This document shows positions 1-10,436 of a DNA stretch of 64,000 bases, one piece after another. The position numbers were made by a program, and so were the translations under genes. The stretch spans positions 310,001 to 374,000 of the forward strand of contig JAKLMB010000035.1 in assembly GCA_022813625.1 (NCBI GenBank), in the 5' to 3' direction. This DNA comes from Aaosphaeria pasadenensis (lineage: Eukaryota; Ascomycota; Dothideomycetes; Pleosporales). Every line of letters starts with the position of its first letter. The stretch's first letter is position 1. The notes beneath the pieces are model-generated. The model ran no database searches, was not told the origin of the DNA, and was given only the letters and a program-made list of their open reading frames with translations.

Positions 1-315
1 CGATGATTATGCGACGGTTTAGCAATGGAAGAAATTGCATGTGCTTCTGTTTCCCCACAATCTCCCCGCGCCTTAAGATCTCGCTCTACATCAACCCGTT
101 TATCCACGGACATCAACCACAACGGGTAAGCGCCAGTTGTTCAATGATAGAACATGCAGTTGCGTGATTGTTTCTAATTTCAACACAATCGACTATGTAG
201 TCAAGCCCAGGTAATCGGGATCCATAATGCAGGTACAAATATGTGAACTACTGCCCATTCACTCAAGGCCATCCAACTCTCCTCGTCTTAGGGTCACTCC
301 TTGCCTAACACGAGG
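1..315. other. left-edge noncoding stretch
   Basis: No coding region is supported here. It is the upstream region of the first gene and presumably holds its promoter. I see no clear TATA element. Confidence 0.5.
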
Positions 316-3129
316 ATGTCTAAAAGCGTTCTTGGCTGTGTTGCCCTCATTGGGCTTGTGAATTCTGTTCAAGCTCAAGGTCGCTCCACCAGCGAAGCTG
401 TCAAAGTCAAGTGGCTTGAAGATGCCCCAAAATACAACGGCGGTGTCACGTTCGGTTTACCATGGGCGCTTGGGCAGTTCTCTGCCAATGCATCCACTTT
501 CTCCGCTTCGTCAGGGAATGGGGATGTCCAATTGCAGTCTTGGATTAACGCGTACTGGCCAGACGGATCGATCAAGTGGACCGGCCACGCACTCAGTGCT
601 TCGGAGTCGGCCTCAGATGAATACACTATAACTGCGACTGGCTCGGGCACTGGAAATGCAACTCGGCTGAGAAGACGAGCGATAAACGACACAAATGTTA
701 TTCAGGTCACCCAAACAGCAGACAATATCCGAGTCAATACCAGGAAGATCACTGCGGACTTTCCGAAATCGGGCGATTCGATCCTTTCTTCCATTAAGAC
801 ATCTAGTGGAAAGACCGTCGGCACCAATGGTCGCTTGGTTCTTAGGTCTCAATCTGGTGTTGGAGATGATGACAGTGGAGATACCGCCGCAGTCAACTAC
901 TATAACTTCATCAGCAAGGTTTCCAATGTGACTGTATCTAAAGAGACGTCAATTCGCACTCTGGTGACTGTGCAAGGCATCCACCGTCTTGAAGAGAAAT
1001 CATCGGGCACGCATAAAGATTGGCTTCCCTTCACCGTTCGCTTCTACCTCTACGCCAATTCTGAGGCCATACGAATCATTCATACCATTATCTATGATGG
1101 TGAATCCAAGAATGACTTCATCTCTGGGTTGGGTGTCAAGTTCGATGTGCCGCTCGAGGGCGAGGAATTCTACGACCGCCATGTTCGAATTGCCGGCGTC
1201 GATGGAGGAATACTGCACGAAGCAGTGCAAGGACTCAGCGGTCTCCGTCGGGACCCCGGCAAGAATGTCACTGATGCACAGTATGAAGGCAAGAAGCTGC
1301 CAGATATCAGCACATGGCCTGCCAATGTTCGCACCCGCACGCAATGGATTCCCACATGGAGCGACTACCGCCTTACCCAACTATCGCCAGATGGATTTAA
1401 CATCCAGAAGCGAACAAAGGCCGGTCAAAGTTGGCTCAAGATTCCGGGAGGTACTCGTGCCGGCGGCCTCGCATATCTTGGTGGTGCAACCGTAGGTGGG
1501 CTTGCTGTCGGCCTTCGCGACTTCTGGAAGAAGTATCCTACCAGCCTGGACATCTCGAACGCCGCCACCGACACCGGATCAATCACCCTGTGGCTTTATA
1601 GCCCTTCGGCTGAGCCTCTGGATGTGCGTCCTTATCACGATGGTCTTGGAGAAGACACATATGCAAAACAGTTAGACGCTCTCGAAATTACATACGAGGA
1701 CTGGGAAGGGGGTTATGATACTCCATATGGTGTTGCCAGAACCAACGAGCTATACATCTATGCCTTTGACAGCACTCCAACTGCGGAGAAGCTATCTCAG
1801 CTAACGAACAACACCAACGAGCCGCCAGCTCTTGTCGCAGACTCTGCATACATCGCCAAAACTAAGGCTCTCGGTACTTACTGGGCCACCCCAGAATCCA
1901 CTGCCGGGTCAGCAAAAGCGGAGGCCCTTGAGTCACAATTGGATTTCCTCGTCAAGTTCTACGAAGGACAAGTAGAGCAGCGCCGCTGGTATGGCTTCTG
2001 GGATCATGGAGACATCATGCACACTTACGACCGGGTTCGCCATCAATGGAGCTACGATGTCGGAGGCTACGCATGGGATAATTCCGAACTGTCGCCAGAT
2101 CTATTCTTCTGGAACTTCTTCCTCCGGACCGGCCGTGCCGATGTGTTTCGACTCGCCGAGGCTCAAGCTCGTCACGGCGGCGAGGTGGATTCATATCATC
2201 TCGGAAATTTCACTGGTCTCGGCACGCGTCACGGTGTTCAGCACTGGAGCGATAGTGCTAAGCAAGCCCGTATCTCCACACCTATCTACCGAAAGGCGTT
2301 CTTCTACCTCTCCGGCGGGGACGAGCGTACGGGTGATCTGATTCATGCCGTTCTCGAAGCCGAAAAGGCTTTCGTCCTAGTCGATGCTCGCCGCAAAGTG
2401 CGTGATCCTTCCATTATCTATACCCCCGATCCCGAGGCTCTGTTCCTAAACTTCGGCACCGACTGGGGTAGCATCGCAGCAGCATATCTTATCGAATGGG
2501 AACGACGAGGTCCCCGCTGGGAAGAATGTCGAGACAAGCTCATCAACACCTTCAAGACCTTCCCGAAGCTCAAGAACGGCTTCGTGACCGGCGAAGCCCT
2601 CTACAACTCCCTTGACGGCACATGGGCTCCTCCGCCCAACGATCCTGATAACGCCGGTACCGTCACAGTATCCCATCTCTCCTCCGTCTTCGGCGTCGTA
2701 GAAACCATCGACGAACTCATCACCCACTATCCATCCGTTCCTCAACCCTTCGTCGACGCCTGGCTGGACTACTGCTACTACTACGGCGCCCCCAAAGCCG
2801 AACAAAAAGCTCGCTACGGCAAGGACTTCGGCAACCTCAACCTCAAACAAGGTCATTCGCGTCTCACGGCCTACGCTGCTCGTGCCAGACAGAACGCCAC
2901 ACTCGCGGCCCGCGCGTGGAACGAGTTCTACACCAGCACAGACGGCCTCAGCCCGAATGCCAGCTGGCAGACTGTCAGGGTCGATGGCGATAAGAGTCTG
3001 ACTGCCGTCGACGAAGCGGATTGGATCTCGACGAATGCGGCGGCGTTGTATGGGCTGAGTGCTATTGAGAACTTGGCGATTATTGGGGCTGCGGATAAGA
3101 TCAATTTAAATGTTACCGGTAGTGCTTAG
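316..3129 (+). CDS. secreted exo-rhamnogalacturonan lyase-like protein (PcRGLX/YetA family)
   Basis: Single-exon gene of 937 residues. The open frame extends slightly upstream through TTG, but the first ATG is at 316. The N-terminus (MSKSVLGCVALIGLVNSVQA) is a typical signal peptide, so the product is probably secreted. The segment just after it (VKWLEDAPKYNGGVTFGLPW) resembles the N-terminal RIFT-barrel domain of the PcRGLX/YetA-like family. The middle and end are rich in aromatic residues and His (for example WYGFWDHGDIMHTYD near residue 557), as expected for an alpha/alpha-toroid polysaccharide lyase. Family members such as Penicillium PcRglX (PL26) release unsaturated disaccharides from the ends of rhamnogalacturonan I in pectin; activity here is inferred. 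The length fits the family. The gene is far from the polyketide core and probably serves plant cell-wall breakdown. I did not confirm catalytic residues. Confidence 0.72.
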   Translation: MSKSVLGCVALIGLVNSVQAQGRSTSEAVKVKWLEDAPKYNGGVTFGLPWALGQFSANASTFSASSGNGDVQLQSWINAYWPDGSIKWTGHALSASESASDEYTITATGSGTGNATRLRRRAINDTNVIQVTQTADNIRVNTRKITADFPKSGDSILSSIKTSSGKTVGTNGRLVLRSQSGVGDDDSGDTAAVNYYNFISKVSNVTVSKETSIRTLVTVQGIHRLEEKSSGTHKDWLPFTVRFYLYANSEAIRIIHTIIYDGESKNDFISGLGVKFDVPLEGEEFYDRHVRIAGVDGGILHEAVQGLSGLRRDPGKNVTDAQYEGKKLPDISTWPANVRTRTQWIPTWSDYRLTQLSPDGFNIQKRTKAGQSWLKIPGGTRAGGLAYLGGATVGGLAVGLRDFWKKYPTSLDISNAATDTGSITLWLYSPSAEPLDVRPYHDGLGEDTYAKQLDALEITYEDWEGGYDTPYGVARTNELYIYAFDSTPTAEKLSQLTNNTNEPPALVADSAYIAKTKALGTYWATPESTAGSAKAEALESQLDFLVKFYEGQVEQRRWYGFWDHGDIMHTYDRVRHQWSYDVGGYAWDNSELSPDLFFWNFFLRTGRADVFRLAEAQARHGGEVDSYHLGNFTGLGTRHGVQHWSDSAKQARISTPIYRKAFFYLSGGDERTGDLIHAVLEAEKAFVLVDARRKVRDPSIIYTPDPEALFLNFGTDWGSIAAAYLIEWERRGPRWEECRDKLINTFKTFPKLKNGFVTGEALYNSLDGTWAPPPNDPDNAGTVTVSHLSSVFGVVETIDELITHYPSVPQPFVDAWLDYCYYYGAPKAEQKARYGKDFGNLNLKQGHSRLTAYAARARQNATLAARAWNEFYTSTDGLSPNASWQTVRVDGDKSLTAVDEADWISTNAAALYGLSAIENLAIIGAADKINLNVTGSA

Positions 3130-4179
3130 GTGCGAAGATATCGAAGGGGTTAGTGGGATTCTATCCTTCTTGTAAATGTTTCTTGTTTCTTTTATTCTTT
3201 TCAACTTGAGTTACAGATTACTATATTATGACAATGTTTTGATTTTTTATTGTAATTCTCGATGATATTTTAGCCTTACGCTATCTTTTCAATCTCCTTT
3301 GTCGATATTTACCTCGCAAACTTGTATGCCTGACCGTTGTCTATTGTTCACTTTGCCCAACTAGCCCTCTGAGTCAGCATCCTCCTTATCGTCAAATTCC
3401 CTTCCCGTTCCTCCTTTTTCCTTCCTAGCCTTCTACTGCGTAGGTATCGACCCCATGCGACCCTTGGTGTTCTAGAGCTCCAGAATCTATGCACGAGATT
3501 CATTCCATCACCTACACCGCTTTCGATGATCCTTGTCCATACATGTGACATGGAAATACGATCGCAATACGGTATTTACGCAAGCGACTTAATGCGGTAC
3601 ATGGATTTTGATTCATGCTCAAACAACCCTTGGTCCGTGGTTTTGGGTTCAACGGTCTTTTACAGTTTCCGAAGTTTTCATGGGGAAGAAATGCTATAAG
3701 TAATTGTCCAGGATTTCGGTCCCATGAGTGGCAATGGATTGGTTACGGGGTCACTTGGTATAGCTGCATATAGTCTGGGTCTTACGTTTTTTCGCTTTCA
3801 TAGTGGGCTGCTATTCATACAGGCTAAGTGATTTGAATATTGTTTAAGGTTCGAGTCCCTTGGCTGATGGTGGCTTGGTCACGAGCTCTCCTGGATAATT
3901 CATGTTCTGACATATTGACATAAGTACATCTGAAGTTATCGTTAGAGTTCCAATCGAGTTCTTCTACCTTTCGACGTTGACAAAGATGTTTCGTTTGACC
4001 TGCGCAAAGGGGGGTGTCACGACGGAATGAAATAGGCGCTTTGGAGAGTGGACGATAGACCAGTGTATTAGGAACGTTATTATTACGTCTATCATATCAT
4101 TTTAAATAGGTATATACAGTAGGATACAGAGATCTACATGAGGAGGTTCACTCATCTAACAGTCGGTGCTCTCCACCAT
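3130..4179. other. convergent intergenic region
   Basis: Lies between the 3' ends of the lyase-like gene and the GMC oxidoreductase gene. It holds AT-rich 3' flanking sequence. Short open frames here have no recognisable motifs or codon pattern, and I see no further gene. Confidence 0.5.
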
Positions 4180-6078
4180 TTACTTCCTAGACTTGATGAT
4201 GTCGGCGGCCTTCTCACCAATACCGTAGGCAGTAGCCTGGAGATGGCAAGAGGGGATGATGGGGATGATGGAAGCATCAACGACGGACAGACGCTGGGTT
4301 CCGTAGACCTGCAACTTGTCGTCGACGCAGCCACCGTCAGACTCGGGCATCATGGGGCAGGACCCGGAAGGATGGGCGAGGGTGGGGGAGAGGAAGTTAG
4401 AAGCGAGAAGAGCATTGAAGATGTCGTCATCAGAAGTGTGCTGAGCGCCAGGGATGATCTCAGAGATGGAGAACTTCTCGAGCTGCTTGGACAACCAGAC
4501 AGTGCGCATGTAGCGGAGACCGGCACCAATGATGGTCTTGTCGACGGGGTTGACGAAGGCGTTGTAGATGATGTCGGGGATGCCGTTAGGGTTCTTGGCG
4601 TTGATGTGAATGGTTCCACGGGAAGCGGGCTTCTGGACACCAACGAGGCCGTAGGTGCCATCAGAAGGAAGAGGATACTCGACAGCAGCGGCGTCCTTGC
4701 GCTTGTAGAGCTCAGAGATGATCTTGCGCTGCTTGGCAGCACCGCGGATGAGCTTCTTGTTGTTCTTGTAGATCTCGGGGAGGTAGTCGGTGTCCTTCTG
4801 GCGGGCGAGAGCGTTGGCGATGTTGCGGAATCCGGAGGTGACATCAGGAAGGGAGATGAAAGAGAGGGCGTTACCACGGGCGTAGGTGTAGTGGCCGGTC
4901 TTCTTCTCCTCGTATTGCTTCCACTGGGTAGCGTTGTACTCCGGGTCGGTCATCAAGGAGTTCACAGTAGGGAAGGTCTTGGTGGTGGTGTTGAAGACAA
5001 CGGTGGCGTATGGGTGGTCGTGGAAGTTGGAACCAACGGAATCAAGCTCGACTTGGACCTTGACGCCAGCTGCCTTCAAAACAGACTTGGGTCCAACACC
5101 GGAGAGCTGCAAAAGCTTAGGGGTCTGGACGGCACCAGCAGCAAGAATGACCTCCTTCTTGGCGTTGATAGTGTAGGTCTGTCCATTGGAAGTGACCTCA
5201 ACACCAGTGGCAATGGCGCCCTTCTTGTTGTCCTTGAGAATGACGCGCTTGGCCTCGGTGTTGGTGACGATGACAAGATTCCTACGCGAGGCAATTGGGT
5301 CGTAGTACGCATAGCGGGCATGTGCACGGCGACCAGTCTCCTTGTCCATGGTGTTTCCGTACCAGGATGGGCCATATGCTTGACCAGCATTTCCATCACG
5401 GGGAACGTAGACACCAGTAGCCCTCCAGGCAGCCCAGTAGTCTTTGATATCATCGAACTGAGTGTCGGTGATACTAACGGTCAAGGGACCATCTCCGTAG
5501 ACGCTGGGGTCCCAGGTGACACCAAACTTCTTGGTGATCTCAGGGGATGGTGGCTGGAATCGGGTACCCTTCTTGAAGTAAGGGAGCATGCCCTTCCAGC
5601 CCCAGCCCTTGTTTCCAAGAGCCTCCCACGCATCGTAGTCGGCTGCTGAGCCTCTGTCGTAGATCATACCGTTGATGACGGAGCCACCACCGAGAACCTT
5701 GGCAACATAGACATCGAATGCGGTGTTGTTGAGTCCTGGCTCTGGGAGGGTCTTAATACCCTTCCAAATGAGGTCGGCGCTGGCAGAGATGTCATTAGCC
5801 TTCCACGGGATCATAGTAGCATCGTTATCGACACTGGCTCCTCCCTCAATGACGATGACAGTCTCTGGAAATAAATGTTAGTTTCGAATATGCACTCGGT
5901 TAAACTTTGCATCCTTACTTGACTTGTCTTCGCTTAGACGGTTTGCCACGATCAAACCCGTCACACCACCACCAACAATTACATAGTCATATTCGGCAGG
6001 GCGAGAGGCACCAAAGACTGGTACGATAAGGATGCTGAGAAGCTGGACGGCCGTAGCCAAACGAGAGAAGCGAGGCAT
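4180..6078 (-). CDS. secreted GMC-family FAD oxidoreductase
   Basis: Two exons on the minus strand, 6078-5919 and 5864-4180, joined across a 54-bp intron (GTAAGG..CAG). The model gives 614 residues. A hydrophobic N-terminus ending near VFGAS is a likely signal peptide. The FAD-binding glycine motif VIVGGGVTG follows at residues 33-41. The glycine-rich GMC signature VLGGGSVINGMIYDRGSA lies about residue 105. The C-terminal flavin/catalytic block holds HPSGSCPM (His about 551) and IIPSCHLQATAYGIGEKAAD (His about 594), the usual active-site pair. GMC enzymes oxidise alcohols or sugars with oxygen or quinones; the substrate cannot be told from sequence. Length is normal and no break is seen. A TATA-like element lies about 85 bp upstream. 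Confidence 0.88.
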
Positions 6079-6162
6079 TATGAAGATCCAATTAAGGTAT
6101 TAACGAAAGTAGAAGTGGGATGGTTCTTCGACAATCGAAGGGAGAGGTGCAGCCACTAAAGG

Positions 6163-6169
6163 TTATATA
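6163..6169 (-). promoter_or_regulatory. candidate TATA box of the GMC oxidoreductase gene
   Basis: Reads TATATAA on the minus strand, 85 bp upstream of the start codon at 6078. Position and sequence suit a fungal TATA element. There is no transcript evidence. Confidence 0.4.
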
Positions 6170-6875
6170 CAATGCCAACTCGACGGGTATTCGTCGAAAA
6201 AGTCCCTTGCCACGTGGGAAAGGAGTCGAGCTAATCGCATGGGGATTAGGACACACCAAAAGAGCTCATTATCAGGAACCTGACGGATCCATTTGGACCA
6301 TTTTGAGACTGTAGTTCTATGCGATGGGTACGCGCATGCAATAGAACGAATGTCGAATGCATGGGCGAGGCGTTCTGTACGCGGCAGTCGAGGAAGGCGA
6401 GCAGGTGTGTACTGCAATACGCATAGGCAAACGACCCCAAAACTGCGGTTCGATAACAGCGATGGCCCATATTACCTGTTCTAGCGCATGGTCCGGCTCC
6501 ATTCGCCTAGGCGCAGTAATGGGCCAGGCACAGGCAATAACAGAGGGGTTCTTACCTCGTACTTAGAGGTAGGTATGCTCTTGAGTCTTGACCTATTCAA
6601 TGGCGAGCCGACGAGAGGCCGAGGAAGATGAGTGCCCTCATAGTGTAATTACTCATAGGGAGGCTATGTCCGCATCCTCGACTCGCAGCCTGCAGGCCTG
6701 AGGCTTCCAGCCAATTCTTTGCGATTGATCGGATTCCGTCCGCCAAAGTCCGAGGGCTCGATTCCTCGCAAGTCAGTCCATACGACTTCGCGAAGACACA
6801 GAACGGTTGGATTCATCTCGAAGATTAACAATGATACGATTCACAGAAGTCAGCATGTTGGTTCAGATCAAAGCC

Positions 6876-6938
6876 CGTCGTACTCCGTACCGTTCACTGT
6901 TAAGGTAACTACTTGTACTCCGTACTCCGTACAGGTAC
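6876..6938. repeat. clustered TACTCCGTAC words
   Basis: The word TACTCCGTAC or close variants occurs at least three times, two of them overlapping in tandem around 6917-6932. Similar words recur elsewhere in the window, for example TACGGAGTA near 12088. Function unknown. Confidence 0.5.
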
Positions 6939-8328
6939 ATTCCTGGGGAGGGGGAACTACTGGAAGAAGCGTACGTACATATTGTAACGCGTAGAAGCTG
7001 CCGGGCCGCTTGTTCCTCAGCTGCCGGGTGTGCAAGGCAGGCTACAGTACCAAGCTAGTTCATTATTGCAGGTACTCGTACTGTGGTAGGTGGACAGTCC
7101 TCGACTCCTCGCAGGCAAATAATTAGTAGATTATGGTGTTCCCCTGCTCTGTCATGAAAAGTGGGTATGGCGTTCTGAGCTAGATCTAGTGTAGTGGCAG
7201 TCGAGACGATGGCTCCGGAGGAGAAGGCCCGTTCGTTCATGCAAGTACGCCGAGGGTCTACTGTGTACAAGCAACCAGCGAGAGCATCACGCAACTCTGT
7301 TACGAGTGAGTGGGTAGGTGTCTTGCGGTAGTGAGGTTGAAATATACATAAATCTCCTGACGCATTAGGAGAATAAAATCCTCAGTAGAGCAATCGTCGG
7401 GATAATCCAACAGAGTTTTCGTTTACCCACGTGGGCGATCTTTACTCTGCACGTACATGCAGGATAAAGTTTCCTCCTTATCGTATTCACACATAAAGGC
7501 GAGCAACTATACCCCCCAATCCATCCCAAATAAATGAATCTAAGATCCTTCCATCGTCCATGGCATTGGGGTTGGAAGCGAGAAAAGCTTGTCTGGGCTA
7601 CCCTTGACATAGATAGAAACACGGAACATCTTTCGCGACATCCTGCCCACTAATACAAGTAGACTCTTCGGCCCATGCCCTCCAATTTACGACCTCGCAT
7701 TCGGTCCATATCCCTTAACATGTTAGTGCCCTCCGTACAGCAATGTCGGTTGGCCCGGTTACTTTTCCCCTCCAGGTACTTGTAAGAATTCACCTATGCC
7801 TAGACCTCGCAGACCACTTTCTCTAGGTACACATGAAGGGTCATAGCAATCTCGGATTTGTTTGAAGTGTCGTTTTGATAGTGAAATGGTATTCGACTTG
7901 GAGCTAAGGAAGACGAATAACAAGCATGCAAAATTCATGGCCTCTTGGACCCGTGTGCATTTTCTTATTGGTGTCAAGGAGAACAATTCTATCACCTATG
8001 TTTAAGCGGCAACTAAAGAATTGGGTTTCGACAGCTCCAACTCCCAATTTAGAGCTGGAGACACGTCCGTCGTATCAACCCTCCTGGGTAGTGACGCCGC
8101 GATTGATTCATTGCACCATCGTTCTATCGATTTACCGTGCATTATTTGCCACCACCTGAACGGTCCACTTCCTTCCGCAGGTTAAGTCGGGGGATGCGAG
8201 TCACGGCCCACCACCATGAAGGCCTGTTTTTGGCCAACTCCTCTACCGATGGAAGCATTCGAGCGCTTTCCGAATTCCTAGTTCCCCCTCAGTTGCGGAA
8301 AGTGATAAAAGACTATCTCGTTGGGCTG

Positions 8329-8360
8329 GCAAGCCACTGTCACCTGCAAGCCACTGTCAC
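8329..8360. repeat. 15-bp direct repeat
   Basis: GCAAGCCACTGTCAC occurs at 8329-8343 and again at 8346-8360, two bases apart. It looks like a local duplication with no evident function. Confidence 0.7.
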
Positions 8361-8487
8361 AGTCCGCTGGAAGGGAGAGCGGAACGCTGTCAAACTCAAT
8401 TATAGGCCCCCTTTGGAATCCCACATTCATCGAATTCAGGTCATTTCTGTACCCACTCGTATGGCACTCATCCACGAAGCTCGACTC

Positions 8488-8535
8488 GCGAGTTCAGAGG
8501 CGAGTTCAGAGGCGGATTCAGAGGCGAGTTCAGAG
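8488..8535. repeat. 12-bp tandem repeat, four units
   Basis: Four head-to-tail copies of GCGAGTTCAGAG at 8488, 8500, 8512 (variant GCGGATTCAGAG) and 8524. This is a minisatellite-type array in noncoding DNA. Confidence 0.8.
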
Positions 8536-9174
8536 AGAGTCAGATACATAGTAGATGCTCATATGATAGTTATCTGTAAAAGTCATGTTAAGATCTTCTA
8601 GAATCACGAACCCTGCTCACAAGGCTGATGAGAAGAGCGTGTGCGTGGTTCCTTGTATGTTCCAGACTTTTGGGAGCGAAGGAGCGTTGAAAGATCTTCA
8701 ACTTGTATAAACTTGTATCAGGGGTATCACTGTCTTCCTGCCGTTTTCTGATACCTGATTACATTCTAGCTCTTAGTTGCTCTCCAATTGGCAGTAGGTG
8801 TACACTCAAAGTGGAACCACTGTATGGAGCGAAACCGGGCCATGTTGCGATACGATGTTTGACCCTTGTAAATGCATGTACCAGCCTGCTTCCGAGAGGT
8901 TGTGCGCAGAACGACTAGTGAATCCCTCCTCTCGGTTGGAATTATTCCACGCCGGATCTCGTTACTTACAAGTAATAATGCCACCTGTGGTTTGAGCCTA
9001 ATTTCTGCAGAGTTAGGCAGGAGATCGAAGGGATACAAGTTCTTACAGCTCCCACCATCGTCAACATTCTTGTTTCTGTTCTGGGATGATTCTTTAATTA
9101 CTGGCCCCCATCTACCGTCGTTTGCTCGTCCTCAACTTACTGGTTCTATCGTACCTGGCAGGAGCCTTGCCGAC

Positions 9175-10436
9175 ATGGCCGATCCGATGGCAGATCCAAT
9201 GCAGCAAGACTGGCCCGATGAGCGCCTGCGGATTCTCGTCCCGTGCACCCTCCTGATGGTCATCGCCCAGATCTTCCTTACTTGGAGAGTGATCTACGGG
9301 TTCAAAGCAGGGCGCAGGTTCTTGGTTTGCGATTACTTGCTTATTCTCGCACAAGTATGTCAACGCACAAATCCCAACCTTCACTTGTGCAGCATTAACA
9401 AGATTTTTGCAGCTTTTGAACATCAACAATGTCGGACTCATATATCCAAATTGCGCGAGAGGCCTCGGACGACATTTGATGGACCCGAGCATCAAAAAGC
9501 CGGACGACATACTGAAGTATGCATACCTCCTTTGGGTCAGCCAGATCACGAACATCATCGCCGTTGCGATTCTGAAGTGGTCAATTTGCGCGTACCTACT
9601 CGTCCTCAATTTCTCCAAGAGCTACCGCATCATCATCTGGCTCTCCATTCTTATGATCACCGTCTTCAACTTTTTGATTCCCGTTTTGACTCTGTTCGGA
9701 TGCACACCCCTTGAATCAAACTGGAATCCTGGAATCACCAAAAAGAAATGCTGGGCTCGAGGAACCCTTCCGCTTTCCTACACACAAGGTGTTTCGAACA
9801 TCTTGACTGATGTGGTATATGCCGTCGCGCCAATTGTGTATCTCGCCAGCGTGCAACTTTCGAAACGAACCCAGTGGGGCCTTCGTGTCGTGTTTTTGCT
9901 CAGTGTAATGTAAGTTTCACTCCAGGTGCAGCATTATTGGAATTCCTGAACTAACAACCCTTCCTAGCGGCACTGTTTGCTCTATTTTCAAGACGATCGA
10001 GCTTAAGGTCATCGTGAAGACCATGGATCCGACTTGGGATGGAATCAATCTCACAATCTGGAGTTCTGCTGAATTGTCTGTCGGCATCTTCATCGCCTGC
10101 CTCCCACCCTTGCGAAAGCCATTCGATCGAGTTTTCAAGAAGATCCTCCCGTCCACTCTTACAGGATCCCACAAGACACCTCAATACGGCTATGGTTATG
10201 GTCGTTCAACCAACAGAAACGATATCAGGATGAGCAACTTCGGGGGCAGCAGAGTTCCCAAGAATGCTCACCCTCTAGAGTCTAATGTCTCTCCGGATGA
10301 TGAGAGCGAGAGGGCAATCTTGGAGGATGAAGAAAGTGGCAAATCGGGTGGCATCACACGAACGACCAAAGTCACAGTCGTTGAGGAGAGCGGCAATGGT
10401 TCAGCAGAATTTCATAAGCCCGGTGGACCGCTATAG
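9175..10436 (+). CDS. PTH11-like / fungal rhodopsin-domain integral membrane protein
   Basis: Three exons (9175-9354, 9413-9909, 9968-10436) give 381 residues with phases that agree. The protein has several long hydrophobic helices, beginning at residues 19-37 (LVPCTLLMVIAQIFLTWRV), then a set in exon 2 (ITNIIAVAILKWSICAYLLV, IIWLSILMITVFNFLIPVL) and further helices in exon 3. The pattern K..C.YLL..F followed by a helix, a Cys-bearing loop (GCTPLESNW) and T..VY...PI.YL is typical of the fungal 7-TM rhodopsin-domain family related to PTH11. A soluble, charged C-terminal tail follows. There is no N-terminal CFEM cysteine domain. Such proteins are thought to sense surface or chemical cues, but the ligand is unknown. 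Splice sites GTATGT..CAG and GTAAGT..TAG are good. Confidence 0.75.

Larger units (their letters stand above)
6079..9174. other. 3.1 kb gene-poor region with short repeats
   Basis: No convincing gene. It holds promoter sequence for the divergent GMC and PTH11-like genes, several copies of a TACTCCG-type word around 6876-6938, a 15-bp direct repeat at 8329-8360 and a 12-bp tandem repeat at 8488-8535. The many short open frames lack motifs, splice structure and coding bias. It could include old, eroded repeat DNA, but I cannot identify an element. Confidence 0.45.

Noticed and set aside
3838..3870. T-arm-like sequence (GGTTCGAGTCCC)
   Set aside because: The stem does not pair over five bases and no matching D-arm, anticodon arm or acceptor stem is found upstream.
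4138..5649. 503-codon open frame on the plus strand
   Set aside because: It lies exactly antisense to the GMC oxidoreductase, whose motifs are complete. The composition (Val-, Leu-, Gly- and Asp-rich) is the shadow of a gene with strong codon bias.
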